Shown piece by piece: positions 32,461-42,999 of a stretch of DNA of 64,000 nt; within the stretch, counting starts at the first letter, position 1; each line of letters opens with the position of its first letter. Position numbers and translations under genes: made by a program. A model generated the notes under the pieces. The model saw nothing but the letters and a program-made list of their open reading frames with translations. It made no database searches and was not told the DNA's origin. This DNA comes from Tritrichomonas musculus. Lineage: Eukaryota > Parabasalia > Tritrichomonadida > Tritrichomonadidae. Location of the stretch: the NCBI GenBank assembly GCA_039105265.1, contig JAPFFF010000007.1, positions 3,906,001-3,970,000 of the forward strand, read 5' to 3'.

Positions 32461-32616
32461 TATTTTTACTCAATTTAAAATATATGCCATATATTTAAAA
32501 TAATAAATGTAATTTATTAATACTATAATTTATTGTGAGATTTAGAATTTTGTTCTTTGTTTTATATGTAAAAATAATGAAGATTTTAGAATTTGAAAAT
32601 GATTTTTTTTGGAAAA

Positions 32617-33514
32617 AGAGGTGAGACTGCGAAATTTTAAATGAACTTTTTTAGGAATAATAATCAACAAAATTAAAAATAAATTAAAAATATAGTATTA
32701 TGGTGTTGTTACCTTTTCATATCATATACTTTTTTTCAGATTTAATCAAAAAAAATTGAAATTGTATTGATATTTCAAAATGTCATAATTCATATATTCG
32801 TCATTATTTTTTCTTTTCAACCATTAAATTGCATTTGTATATAGATGATCTCTATTTTTTAATAAGAAAGTTATTCAATAAATGCGTTTTTGGTCAAAAT
32901 TCAAAAAAATATTTTTCAATTTAAAGAGAAATTTTCTTCTATATTAAAGACCAAAGGGATAACTATAGTTTATCTCTTAACTTATCTGGTGCTGGCAAAC
33001 ATATCAAAATATTTTTAAATTTTTTTTTACAATTTTAGCTAGGATTGAGGTTTAATATTGAATATAATTCTATATACGTTAGTGATGTAAACTTCACAAA
33101 TATCCAAATAATTTTATTTATTTTGGTATCAACATCGCAATAAGTATTTATTTTAATATTTATCAATAATTTACTAAAAAAATCATGCTTATAATATGAT
33201 GATAGTTAGTTAAATCATAAAAAATCATTATTTGTTTTATAATTCTTAGTCGAAGATTTTAATATTATATTCACATCTATATATTAAATATTAATAATTA
33301 AATTATTTATTATTTTGAATAAATAGAATTTTTTTATTAAGATAAAATTGAAATTATAATAAGATATAAATAATTCAATTTTAAAAATAGATTTATAGCT
33401 AAAAATCTGAAAAAAATATTAGTGAAATTATCATAAATAACATTTAATTCTGGAATAAAATAATATGTATTAATATTATTAAAAAATACCAAAAATTTTC
33501 GCAGCCTCACCTCT
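32617..33514. mobile_element. 0.9-kb hAT-type element nested in the larger one
   Basis: Inverted ends AGAGGTGAGACTGCGAAA and AGAGGTGAGGCTGCGAAA, flanked by the exact 8-bp duplication TTGGAAAA at 32609-32616 and 33515-33522. No ORF. Confidence 0.8.
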
Positions 33515-34359
33515 TTGGAAAAAAGTAGAATATTTAAAAATTCGCTCGTTAATTTTTTATATATTTTATGTATATGTTTTGGCTTAGTCTGAATTATTCA
33601 GTTGAGAATGGAATATATTGGTTATGCGCTCATTTTTGAGAAATGTTGCTTTTACTTTATATTATAAATTTTATTGGTGCAAAATGCCTAAATCACAAAA
33701 ATGAGAAAAACTTTTTTTAAATATTTATGTTTTCTTGAATTTTCTTTGGTAACAATAATTTAATTACATTGAATATTAATATAAAATAAAAAAAATCATT
33801 GTTCATTAATTATAAAACGCAAAATATTAGTTATAAAATTATAATTTTTTACAATTATTTGATTCAATTCTTATGAAAAGTTTCTATGTTTATTAATAAA
33901 ATTGTAATAAAATATTGAGAGAATAAATTTTTTTTCAAAAAAAAGATGATTACAAATTCAATTGATTATTTATTAATTTGTATAAAATGATCGTTCCTAA
34001 AATATTGAAAAATAATTAAATCTAATCTATATATTTCTTAATTATAAGATTTAAAAATGTATATTAATTTTATATATAAACATATAATATATATATTAAC
34101 TAATTTGAATATTATTAAGCGCATATAATCCATATTTATTAATAAATAATTATATTTTTATATTTCTATTGAAATTATAAAATTTCAGAAGAAAAGTTAT
34201 TTATACTCACAAAAATATACTAAATTCATATCTTGAAAATGGAGGTATAAAGAGTTATACAAATCATTATATAATCCAATTATAAAATATCTAAAAATAT
34301 AAGATGCTTTATTTAAAATTTTATCGACGAATTCCCTACATGAATACCTCTTAAATAAC

Positions 34360-35079
34360 GATGGTAATCATTTATTTATCCAATGTCTGTATAATTAAAC
34401 AATAATTTATATAAAAAAATGAAATTCTATGAATAGCAAATATTGAAAGTTCGCATAAAATACTTCAGCGTTAGAATTTTAGATTAAACTACTGAATAAA
34501 AGTCGTTTTGAGAGTGTTGCATATATATAAGTTTATAATTAAAATAAAAGAAAAATATATTTAAAATTGGAATGCGCTGTAGGCCTATAACATGATTTTC
34601 TACCTCAATTAAGCTTTATGTCTCATGTATTTTATGATGGCTGTCTCTTTGATTTGAAAACAATGTTTAGAAGAAATAAAAAATATCCTATTATTTCCTT
34701 CTAGACAATTTATTGTTTTCATATTATTTATATCTATGAGAATAAAATATTTTCCAAAAGGTTTCAAATTCTGATATCTAAAATATGATATTAAACATTT
34801 TTTATATTATTTTATTTTTAAGGGAAATAAAAAATTATTGTATTCTTTAAATAAAATCATATGATAGCTCATATATTTATGTAGATAAAACTATTTTAAT
34901 ATTATTTTATTGAAAAAGTGAGAACGATTTATTAATCGTTTTAAAATTTTGAATCAAAATTTTTGATAATAAAAAATTGAAAAGATTATATAATATGAGA
35001 TTCAAGGCAAAAAAACTGTTTTTATTTAATTAACAAAGCATCGAAGATGCTTCAATTAGCATTAAATATATGTCTAATA
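34360..35079. other. Gene-free spacer before the host gene block
   Basis: A+T-rich with no ORF of note. It contains CAGCGTTAGAATTTT near 34466, which resembles CAGCGTCGGAATTTTT near 30378; this may be an old duplication. Confidence 0.4.
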
Positions 35080-35613
35080 TTAACAAATCATAATAAGATC
35101 GTTCTGTAAAGAATATTCTGGTTTGGTTTGCTGGGTTCCAACTACTGGCTGAGGTTGAATATCATAGTTCGTATTACCACTAACATCACCATGTGTACGC
35201 TTTGTTATAGAGAACCTACCCATTTTTGTTATTTTAATTTTTTCTTTATCGTTATTATCTTTGTAAATTGTAAAAACAAAAGGTTTTTTGTTAATAGGTG
35301 AACAATATCCATCTATATAGTTGGAACGTGGTTGGTTAAGATTAGATTTAGGGCCAAATTCATGGTTTCCACTCTTTGATCTTGGGTCTATTCTTAAGTT
35401 TATGGTACTATTTTCAATGCCATTTGATGGTGTGCCACTGTTTGTAAGGTTGTTTTCATTGCTGTCGTTGAGTATGTCGAGAGTTAGATTCATATTATAG
35501 AATTTGGGGGTAGAACTATAGCTACTTGCAAAATTGGTATACTCATTCAGTTGTATCGGTTGCTGAAATGATTCAGAAAGAGGATCAAAAAAGTCCATAT
35601 CGCTTGAAATCAT
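35080..35613 (-). CDS. Hypothetical protein (177 aa), Asn/Ser-rich
   Basis: A frame of 177 codons from the ATG at 35613. It is low-complexity and rich in Asn, Ser, Pro and Thr, with no signal peptide or membrane segment. The segment PFVFTIYKDNNDKEKIKITK (about residues 110-130) looks like a small beta hairpin. Codon use is like that of the neighbouring host genes. It is the first host gene after the transposon-rich region. No family recognised; it could be a species-specific regulatory or disordered protein. Confidence 0.5.
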   Translation of the reverse strand: MISSDMDFFDPLSESFQQPIQLNEYTNFASSYSSTPKFYNMNLTLDILNDSNENNLTNSGTPSNGIENSTINLRIDPRSKSGNHEFGPKSNLNQPRSNYIDGYCSPINKKPFVFTIYKDNNDKEKIKITKMGRFSITKRTHGDVSGNTNYDIQPQPVVGTQQTKPEYSLQNDLIMIC

Positions 35614-36275
35614 ATTTGAATTTGGTTAAAATTTTAGAAAAAAAAAATATGAGGGAACTAAAGTTATTATTTTGAGATAATTCAAAGAATTTCAAAGAAT
35701 TGTTTGAGAATACTTAGAATTTTTCAAAGCAACAATATATATTTTCAATGCATTTCAAAATTCAAAGATTTACCTAATTGAGTTCGAAAATTCATATGAG
35801 CTCATTATTTTCAAATATTCATTTTTTAAGAAGAAGTCATCTTTTTTTAAAGAGTTTTTATAAAATTTATTTTTCACAAAAAAATTTGTTATAAAAAAAA
35901 AGTTCAAAATTGAATTGGTGCTGAATTTTTTCTGAGGTGATGACCTTGAAAAAAATTCATGTTTAACTAAAAGCGAATAAAATATTGGCATGTAAAATCT
36001 AAAGCATAAATATTATTTGTAAACTCAATTTATATTTATATTGAATATAAATAAATTATTTATAAATAAAAATTAAAAGTATAATTGTTCTGATACTCTC
36101 AATAATTTTAAACCAAAAAAACTGATTGAATATTCAATAGATTTACAAAATATGAAAAGAAAAGTATATCGTCAGAACTATCAGAAGAAAACACTTTTTT
36201 GCGGGAAAAAGTATTAAGATATATTGCACTAAAAACTAATGGTACTTTAATTAGAGATTATAAAATGAATAAAAA
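35614..36275. other. Intergenic spacer
   Basis: No supported gene. A 47-codon open stretch ending at 36279 (NTFLREKVLRYIALKTNG) has no ATG and may be a gene remnant. A 73-codon minus frame at 35770-35991 has no motif. Confidence 0.35.
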
Positions 36276-36896
36276 TTAATAATCGGAAAGTTTAGTAAAA
36301 GAAACATTTTCATCATTTTGTTTCAAAAATGAATTTTCTAATGATTGGTATTTGTGTATCAATTCACTTTTCTGCTCTTTTAATTCTTTGTTTTCTTTAA
36401 TTATTTCTATCTTCTCATTTTGTAGATTTATGTATGCATTCTGTAATGTATCGTATTCCTTTTGTAATATGTCATGTTGTTGTTGTAAAATTTTATTATT
36501 ATTTTTTAATATTTCATATTTATTTAATATTTGTTCATTCCCTTGGAATAATGCAAAATCATTTTGTTTTATTTCTGTTAGTTGCTGAATTTTCTGATCA
36601 AAATCCTTGATTTTATTGTTTAACATTATATTTTCTTGATTTAAAAATTTGAGTTTTTCGTATAATTCTGGCATTTTTTGTTTATGCCTTTTGTTTCTAT
36701 TTCTATTTAAATCCTCTTTTGAATTTTTGGTAATTAATTGATCGAAATGAAAAGTCTTATTTTTTGGAATTTGATTGCAATATGAATGCCTTGTAGATCG
36801 ATAAAGATACCTTAAATAATATAGAATTAATAGAAGAAGTTGTAATGAATATAAAGCTAAATCTTTTAATACATCATTATTAAAATCAATTTTCAT
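36276..36896 (-). CDS. Membrane-anchored coiled-coil protein (206 aa)
   Basis: ATG at 36896. Residues 12-32 (LALYSLQLLLLILYYLRYLY) form a single membrane segment close to the N-terminus, followed by a basic stretch (NRNRNKRHKQK, about 65-75) and then a long coiled coil from about 76 to 195, rich in Leu, Gln, Glu, Asn and Lys (ILQQQHDILQKEYDTLQNAY). The layout is that of a tail-out tether or organelle-surface coiled-coil protein, with the long helix in the cytosol. It is divergent from the VPS9-like gene at 37014, 117 bp apart. No specific family is recognised. Confidence 0.6.
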   Translation of the reverse strand: MKIDFNNDVLKDLALYSLQLLLLILYYLRYLYRSTRHSYCNQIPKNKTFHFDQLITKNSKEDLNRNRNKRHKQKMPELYEKLKFLNQENIMLNNKIKDFDQKIQQLTEIKQNDFALFQGNEQILNKYEILKNNNKILQQQHDILQKEYDTLQNAYINLQNEKIEIIKENKELKEQKSELIHKYQSLENSFLKQNDENVSFTKLSDY

Positions 36897-37013
36897 TCAA
36901 ATTTAAATTTCCTTTTTTAGTTTTAGGTATTGAAAAAGTTTTAATCTAATCAACTTAAATTGTTCAATGGTCTATTTGAATTTTCAATAATGATGATTTT
37001 ATTAAAATCTTAG

Positions 37014-38480
37014 ATGAATTTGTTAAAGCTCCTCATTCAGAGTGCTGAAAAAAAGCTTTTCCAAATAGAAACTGAACTTTTCTTGCTTCGTGAGCAGTTA
37101 AATACTATTTCATTAATTCCAGGAATTTCTGAAATTGAATCAAATTGTTTGATGCTCGAATATAATATAAATTTTGTCAAAAGAAAGTATTTACTAAATT
37201 ATTTAAAGTCGCTTAAAGAAAGTTGCAAAGAAAAATGTTCTTTTAATGATTCCATATTAATTCATATTTCAGCATTAGATGATGGAATAATTTCATCTTT
37301 TCTTTTTGAAGTTTCAGGACATCAAAATGCATTAGCAGATATGACAGACACAACTCTATTTAACAATGATGGCAAGCCAGAAAATATTTTATTATCTGTT
37401 AAAAGATTTTTCCCTTATGACATGATTCTACCTCTCCTTCATAATGTTCAGTTCATGACAAAGTTTCTCAAAATTGTTTTTGATGACTCAATTGACGACC
37501 ATAATAAATATGTTCATGATGTGATTTCTTTATTTTCATTCAATAGAAATAACATAAATATTTTTTATGTTGTATTAGAAGTACTTATATCCTATTTTAG
37601 ACCAGATATAATCAAAAACGAACAGATTGTAATTACTGATTTCTCTTTTTATGAAAAATGTCGAATATTAATGAAGGAAAAATATGATATTATTAAAGAA
37701 AAAGTATTACAAAATATTAACTTTGAAAGCAAGCTAAGCCAAAGTGAAGATACACAATATTCAGTTAGATCTTTCACGAAAGAGATTAAATTGCCATATC
37801 CATTTGATATAGATATTGATAAAAATAATATAACTGAATGTTTTCAACATATTATTTCTGAGCTACAAAAAATTTCTGTCCAGAATTCATATTCAATGAT
37901 TTGTTTATCATTTATTCGCATATCTGATTATTTAACAATGACGCTTTCTGCACTTAAAAGTGTCTCAATTATTGGAGCTGATGAAACTTTTCATATATTA
38001 ATATATATTCTATGCTCATCTCGAATTTCAAACTTTGTTTCAACTCTTGAATTTGTTGATAAAAATTGTCCTTCCTTTTTAACTGAATCAAGAACAGGTT
38101 ATTTAATTGAGCAAATGAAAAGTGCGATGAATTTTCTCAATTCTATTGTCATTTCTCCCAAAGATAAAATTATTCTTCCATTTCTATTTCAAGAAGGTGC
38201 TACAAAAGTTTTGTTGAATGATCCTAGATTAAGCATAATCTTGTATCCAAATGAATCTATTCCTGCTGTTTTTATGCTTTCTGAGGTAGAAAATAGTGAG
38301 TCAGAAAATAAAGAAGTTATTGGATATTTACAAAGCTTTGAGAAAGAATTACTTGATCAATGCAAAGATGTACGTTTAATTAATACAACTAAAGGTTTAT
38401 TGCCTTTATATTTTGGTGAAAAAAATTATAAGAAAGTTGATGATAACGATTATGAAAAATATATTGCAAGTATGATTTAA
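37014..38480 (+). CDS. VPS9-domain-like protein (probable Rab5-type exchange factor)
   Basis: A 488-residue frame from the ATG at 37014. The N-terminus (1-75) is helical. Residues about 295-395 match the VPS9 core: LSFIRISDYLTMTLSALKSV, then GADETFHILIYILCSSRISN, then STLEFVDKNCPSFLTESRTG and a Tyr-containing helix. In known proteins the Asp and Tyr of this core open the Rab5-family GTPase for nucleotide exchange. Here DE after GA and the Tyr of TGYLIEQ fill those places. It would act on early endosomal membranes. It is convergent with a Rab gene 142 bp downstream. The match is weak but ordered; the first 290 residues are unassigned. Confidence 0.6.
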   Translation: MNLLKLLIQSAEKKLFQIETELFLLREQLNTISLIPGISEIESNCLMLEYNINFVKRKYLLNYLKSLKESCKEKCSFNDSILIHISALDDGIISSFLFEVSGHQNALADMTDTTLFNNDGKPENILLSVKRFFPYDMILPLLHNVQFMTKFLKIVFDDSIDDHNKYVHDVISLFSFNRNNINIFYVVLEVLISYFRPDIIKNEQIVITDFSFYEKCRILMKEKYDIIKEKVLQNINFESKLSQSEDTQYSVRSFTKEIKLPYPFDIDIDKNNITECFQHIISELQKISVQNSYSMICLSFIRISDYLTMTLSALKSVSIIGADETFHILIYILCSSRISNFVSTLEFVDKNCPSFLTESRTGYLIEQMKSAMNFLNSIVISPKDKIILPFLFQEGATKVLLNDPRLSIILYPNESIPAVFMLSEVENSESENKEVIGYLQSFEKELLDQCKDVRLINTTKGLLPLYFGEKNYKKVDDNDYEKYIASMI

Positions 38481-38622
38481 TTTTTACATATAATATATTA
38501 TCTATCTGTACTTAAAATTTAATATAACGATAATGTTAATCTTTTTCTTCTCTTCTTCAATAAAATTAAGGATAAAATGAAAGTATTTATAAAATCAAAA
38601 ATCAAATAAAATAAAAAATGTT

Positions 38623-39198
38623 TCAGCAATTACATTTCTTCTTTCCAGAATCGCCTTTTTCATTAAATTTAACAGAATTTGTTTGTGGTAATTCGACCTG
38701 TGTTGCAACTGTAGCAGCTTTTTCAAAAAGCTCTTTAATGCCCATATCTTGTTTTGCGCTTGTTATGAAGCAATTTGAAATGTTCATATTTTCGCCTTTT
38801 TCGTACATTCGAGTTCGGAGTTCTTCAATAGAATCTTCATATAAGTCCGATTTTGTTAAAACAAGAAAAATATGGCACTGTGGTGCTGCTTGATAAACAG
38901 TCGAGTACCATTCATCTATGGAATCAATATTTGATTTGTCGAAACATAATAATGCTATTGCAGCTGTTCTAAAGTAGATAGGTAACATTGTACGAAACTT
39001 TTCTTGGCCGGCTGTGTCCCAAATATCAAGTCTGACATTTTCACCATTTGCTGATTGAACGAATTTCCTTTGATATGATGCCATGTTTGTACTTAAAACT
39101 TCTTGATCAAAAGGTAAACCTAGAAAACAATTCACAAGCGATGTTTTCCCTACGGCTGCATTGCCAACTAGAATTAATTTTACACCTTCTTCAGCCAT
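38623..39198 (-). CDS. Rab-family small GTPase
   Basis: 191 residues from the ATG at 39198. The frame stays open upstream to 39291 but only from a TTG, while a TCATTATC initiator-like motif at 39213-39220 gives a 20-base leader for this ATG. G1 is GNAAVGKTS (12-20), G3 is WDTAGQEKF, G4 is TKSD (in place of the usual NKxD), and G5 is SAK. The C-terminus ends KKKCNC, a CxC site for double geranylgeranylation. The effector region around NMASYQRKF is unusual, so a subfamily cannot be given. It acts in vesicle traffic on the cytosolic face of membranes. It converges with the VPS9-like gene. Confidence 0.92.
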   Translation of the reverse strand: MAEEGVKLILVGNAAVGKTSLVNCFLGLPFDQEVLSTNMASYQRKFVQSANGENVRLDIWDTAGQEKFRTMLPIYFRTAAIALLCFDKSNIDSIDEWYSTVYQAAPQCHIFLVLTKSDLYEDSIEELRTRMYEKGENMNISNCFITSAKQDMGIKELFEKAATVATQVELPQTNSVKFNEKGDSGKKKCNC

Positions 39199-39212
39199 TT
39201 TTAATCTTTGAA

Positions 39213-39220
39213 GATAATGA
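39213..39220 (-). promoter_or_regulatory. Initiator-like motif of the Rab gene
   Basis: TCATTATC on the minus strand, with the A at 39218 as likely start of transcription, 20 bases before the ATG. It fits the trichomonad Inr pattern TCA-Y-T/A. Confidence 0.5.
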
Positions 39221-40019
39221 TTAAAATTTTCTTTGTGATAACGTAAAATAATTTCAAAAATTTCTTCAATTGGTATAAATTTCACAAACAAATTCTTAGC
39301 TTTTAATTGTTTTATCGATTTTGATATATCTTGATATTTATGAAGAAAAAACTATTATTTATTCAATTATCTTATTTTAAAATAATATATTTTTTAAATT
39401 AATATTTTTATTTGTCATAATCTTGAGTATTAGTTGAATTAAACATGTTTTAAAATATAATCTAATAAAAAAAAAAAATGTTTGCTTATCGTTTAAGATT
39501 GAAATGAGTCAAAATCTCTTCATTCTTGAAAATCAATATGATAAAATAAATGAATAGGAGAGTTATTTTATAGTTGTTAATCATTTATTTTCTATTCATG
39601 AGATATATCATTATTATTGTCTTTAAATGATAACTAAAAAAGGATAAAACAAACCTAATTATTCTTTATTTCATTTAAAATATAGTAATTAATGACTATT
39701 AATATATTTATTTTTAAATGACTATAGTAGATGCATAAATATTTTTATTTTAAAAACCACTTTTTTTTTGAATATTGACTTTCATTTTTATTCAATTTTT
39801 GTAAAAATAAAGCAGCAAAGAAAAAAATCATCAAAGAGATGATACTTTAATTTCAATTTATTTTCAATAAGCATTTTAATAATATCATGAATTTATTCAA
39901 CTGCTTGAGTTGATTTTTTTCAAATGTTTTAATTCTGAAATGGTTAATAAATATTTATATGAAAAAATTTTTCAAATGTCAAGCTGAGTTATTGATTTCC
40001 TTATATCATAAATTTGTTT
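39221..40019. other. Intergenic spacer between Rab and pseudokinase genes
   Basis: A+T-rich, with no gene seen. It holds the Rab promoter at its left end and the 3' flank of the pseudokinase gene at its right. Confidence 0.4.
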
Positions 40020-42629
40020 TCAAAAGAATGAAAATTCATCAACACTCTCTTTAATAGCTTCTGCGTTGTCATTGTTATTATTATTGCTTTCACTCGAAAT
40101 GATGCTTTGTTCATAAGTGGGGAAAACATTGTTGCCGTTGTTATTGTTTGGTGGGTTGTTGCTGCTATTATAAAAGTTTTCATTAATGTTAATATTATTA
40201 TTTGGATTAGTATTGGCAATGTTGAAATTACTATTGCTTCCACTTAGAAAGCTAAAACTATTATTAATATTATTAGTATTATCATTATTATTACTCGAAT
40301 TACTATCTTCACTGAAGATATTGAAACTACTTGTTGAATTATTATGGTAGATATTCAAATTGTTATTATTTTCATTGTCATTTTTGATATTAATGTTATT
40401 GTTACTGGTATTATTAACATTTTCAGGTAGTGCATTACTTGCAGATATGTTGCTACTATGAATATTTATGTTATTGTTACTATCATTATTATTATTTGCA
40501 TATAAAGTATTATCATTATTAGTTTTAATGTTGCTGGTAAGGGGAATGTTAGCAGTGCTGTTACTATTTTGAGGGTTTATATTAGTTATTGAATTATTAC
40601 TATTATTTCTGTTTATGTTATCATCTCTATTGTAGGATATATCAAAGCTATTAACATTGCTCGCTTGATCTGTTTGAACAATGAATTCATTTACAAATGA
40701 TGCAGAATTATTTAAATTTAATCCATCTGTTGGCAATGATACCGAATTTGAAATGATTTGTGAACTTAATACTGATGATGATGTATCAAAGAAAGAGTTA
40801 TTTCCTTGTTGCCCATTATTTCTTTGTACATTGGATCCAGATTCAAAGGACTGATTCTGTTGAAGTGGTTTTGAAAAGTTTGGAAGATTAGAATTGCTTC
40901 CATTGTTTGGTATTTGTGAAGGCAGATTTGAATTCATTTTTTGAGCATTTGAAATATTTTGCGGGTTTGGATTATTAGTAGGAATTCTTCTTTCTTTTTT
41001 AAGTTCTGCAAATTGAGCTTCAACAAAAGAACAAAGTTCACCTTGTAAAATTAAGTCAATTTCTTCAATTTTAAGCATCTCACAGATTAATGGTACAATT
41101 AATGAAATGCTTTTCATTAATGTTCCATTTTGTTTCTGAATGATTGTTAAATATGGTTTTGCTAAATGAGGAGATCTGATCTTTTTCCATAATCTAAATA
41201 AAGTTGGCATAACGCCCTCAATGAACATATCATTGTCCATTTTATCTAATGAAATTTCATAAGTCTTCAAAAGGTATCCAATTACTTTTGGATCGGAAGC
41301 ATCTAATATAATTTGGCCAATTTTTGGAATAATATTATAAGTAATACAATTTTCTGAAACCATTGATGTCAAGTAAGGCATATTTTTTGCAGCAGCAACT
41401 TCAACTGAAGAATTTGGTGATGAAAATCCAGCAATTAGAATGGGAAATACAATATCAAAAATGAGGTTTCGTTCAATATGGTTAATAATCACTTGAACGC
41501 CATCTAGAACTGCAACACCATATTCAGGGGGATCCATTCGTCTCAATAGATTTCCAAGGGGATTAAAGATGATATCCATGAAATCACTATTATTCAGTTT
41601 ATTTCCTATGTAATAAATAATCGGAAAAACTGCAGATCCAAATCGAACATCAAATTTCACATCATCAAGCAAAAGCGGTAATATCTTATATTGTAAAAGG
41701 CGCTGAGAAAATAGGTTAATATTCTGTTTTAATCTCATGTAAAATTCAAATCGTTCTGATGGAGATCTTTTTGATATAGAATCAATTTCTCTTAATATTC
41801 GTATCAGCAAGTTCATGAAAACCGGAAAACGGGTAATTTCATGAAACGTCAATCGACGCGAAGGATCTGATTCGAAGCAGCATTGGAGAAGGCCACGGAT
41901 ATCAGATGGTATTGAATCTGGTATATCAAACGAGCCTGTAGAAATAGCTCTTTGAATTTCTTTACTATTTTGAAAATTAAAAAATTGTTTGCCAATAAAA
42001 ATAGAAGTAATTAAAGCTCCATAAGAAAATGTATCAGTTGCTGAAGTAGTTTGTAAATTATTTGAATATTCAGGTGCAGTATAATTTAGCGGAGGAGCAA
42101 AAGGAATATTTTGCCAAGGATATCGAGGAACTGTTTGATTTTGAGAACCGATGATTAATGAAGTATAATTAAAAAGGCATAGCTTAAGAATAAATTTTGA
42201 AGTAAATGCAAAAGAGCCTGGATAATAATGGAAAGATACAAATTTTTTGTCGTTTGTAAGATATGATGCAATCGACGCAAGTTGATCTGCTATATAATAA
42301 GCTTCGTCATTGGAGTACTTGAAATCTTTTTCCATCGTAAAAGCTATAGGTTCTGATGAAAAAGCAAAATCTTTTTCATCTGCTTCGTAAATTTTTAATA
42401 TGTTTGGATGATCTAATTGTTGAATTGTTTTTAATGAATATAAGCATGATTCAATATAAGTATTCCTTTCTTTTTTGTTTGATGAATCTGATTTAATTTT
42501 ATCAACATCAAGCAACCACAATGAAACAGGATCATGTGTCTCTTTTCGTGTGGCATTATGAATTTTCCAGTAAGCTAGTGTAAAGCTTGGCGTTATATTT
42601 TCATAATTAGCTGATAATCCTGATCCCAT
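40020..42629 (-). CDS. SCY1-like (SCYL2-type) pseudokinase
   Basis: 869 residues from the ATG at 42629. Residues about 15-280 follow a protein kinase fold: FTLAYWKIHNA, the VSLWLLDVDK strand, helix C (SCLYSLKTIQQLDHPNILKIY), the LNYTAPEY segment, DTFSYGALI and SDPSRRLTFHEI. HRD is replaced (FHYYPGSF) and DFG is absent, so it should be inactive. Residues 290-540 form repeated helices like the HEAT region of SCYL proteins (QYKILPLLLDD, FPIIYYIGN, VVLDGVQ-type units). From about 555 to the end it is an Asn/Ser-rich tail with many NNNN runs. SCYL2 works with clathrin and adaptor proteins at the Golgi and endosomes. The N-terminus MGSGLS fits an N-myristoylation signal, which would put it on membranes. 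Confidence 0.8.
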   Translation of the reverse strand: MGSGLSANYENITPSFTLAYWKIHNATRKETHDPVSLWLLDVDKIKSDSSNKKERNTYIESCLYSLKTIQQLDHPNILKIYEADEKDFAFSSEPIAFTMEKDFKYSNDEAYYIADQLASIASYLTNDKKFVSFHYYPGSFAFTSKFILKLCLFNYTSLIIGSQNQTVPRYPWQNIPFAPPLNYTAPEYSNNLQTTSATDTFSYGALITSIFIGKQFFNFQNSKEIQRAISTGSFDIPDSIPSDIRGLLQCCFESDPSRRLTFHEITRFPVFMNLLIRILREIDSISKRSPSERFEFYMRLKQNINLFSQRLLQYKILPLLLDDVKFDVRFGSAVFPIIYYIGNKLNNSDFMDIIFNPLGNLLRRMDPPEYGVAVLDGVQVIINHIERNLIFDIVFPILIAGFSSPNSSVEVAAAKNMPYLTSMVSENCITYNIIPKIGQIILDASDPKVIGYLLKTYEISLDKMDNDMFIEGVMPTLFRLWKKIRSPHLAKPYLTIIQKQNGTLMKSISLIVPLICEMLKIEEIDLILQGELCSFVEAQFAELKKERRIPTNNPNPQNISNAQKMNSNLPSQIPNNGSNSNLPNFSKPLQQNQSFESGSNVQRNNGQQGNNSFFDTSSSVLSSQIISNSVSLPTDGLNLNNSASFVNEFIVQTDQASNVNSFDISYNRDDNINRNNSNNSITNINPQNSNSTANIPLTSNIKTNNDNTLYANNNNDSNNNINIHSSNISASNALPENVNNTSNNNINIKNDNENNNNLNIYHNNSTSSFNIFSEDSNSSNNNDNTNNINNSFSFLSGSNSNFNIANTNPNNNININENFYNSSNNPPNNNNGNNVFPTYEQSIISSESNNNNNDNAEAIKESVDEFSFF

Positions 42630-42944
42630 ATTGTATTTTCAATAGTTTATTTTTTTGTCACCTTTAATTTTCCTCAATTTATAAAAAATAATGTACATTA
42701 GTATTTGCAAAGAAATTAACCAAATTCTTACGATTAAAAAAAATAAAATTTGTCAATCAAAAAAAATCACTCATTATTAAATAATTATTTCAATTATTTG
42801 AATAACTTTTGAAAAATACACAAATTTCGCAAAATCATATTTAATGCCTTTAATTTAATATTTACATTTAGTAAAATGATATATTTCAAAATTTAAGTTC
42901 GGAAAATTTTGCCTAGCGCCAAAAAATTGAAAAGATACAGATTT
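42630..42944. other. Shared upstream region of the divergent pseudokinase and Myb genes
   Basis: 370 bp separate the two ATG codons. A+T-rich, no ORF. The Myb-proximal end carries a doubled TGTACGTTAA motif (separate entry). Confidence 0.45.
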
Positions 42945-42975
42945 TGTACGTTAACCTGTACGTTAAGTGTTCACA
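42945..42975 (+). promoter_or_regulatory. Doubled TGTACGTTAA motif and initiator of the Myb gene
   Basis: TGTACGTTAA at 42945-42954 and 42957-42966, 12 bases apart, followed by the Inr-like TTCACAATTT with the likely start at A42973, giving a 27-base leader. TAACGT-type cores are of the kind bound by Myb proteins, so self-regulation is possible. Confidence 0.5.
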
Positions 42976-42999
42976 ATTTATATTTTATTTTTAATATTG

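Larger units (their letters stand above)
31509..34351. mobile_element. 2.8-kb hAT-type element with two nested insertions
   Basis: Inverted ends AGAGGTATTCATGT, flanked by the exact 8-bp duplication TAAATAAC at 31501-31508 and 34352-34359. Two elements lie inside (31689-32460 and 32617-33514). The remaining 1.2 kb holds no ORF, so it is a non-autonomous or decayed copy. Confidence 0.75.

Noticed and set aside
28011-35079. LTR retroelement or LINE in the long A+T-rich region
   Set aside because: No reverse transcriptase motifs, direct long repeats or primer-binding sites were seen; the repeats found are inverted with 2- or 8-bp duplications.
39199-39291. N-terminal extension of the Rab GTPase by 31 residues
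   Set aside because: The extension begins at TTG, has no Rab-like sequence, and the inferred transcription start lies inside it.
42967-42999. N-terminal extension of the Myb protein
   Set aside because: It begins at GTG upstream of the likely Inr at 42971-42975; the ATG at 43000 is the better start.
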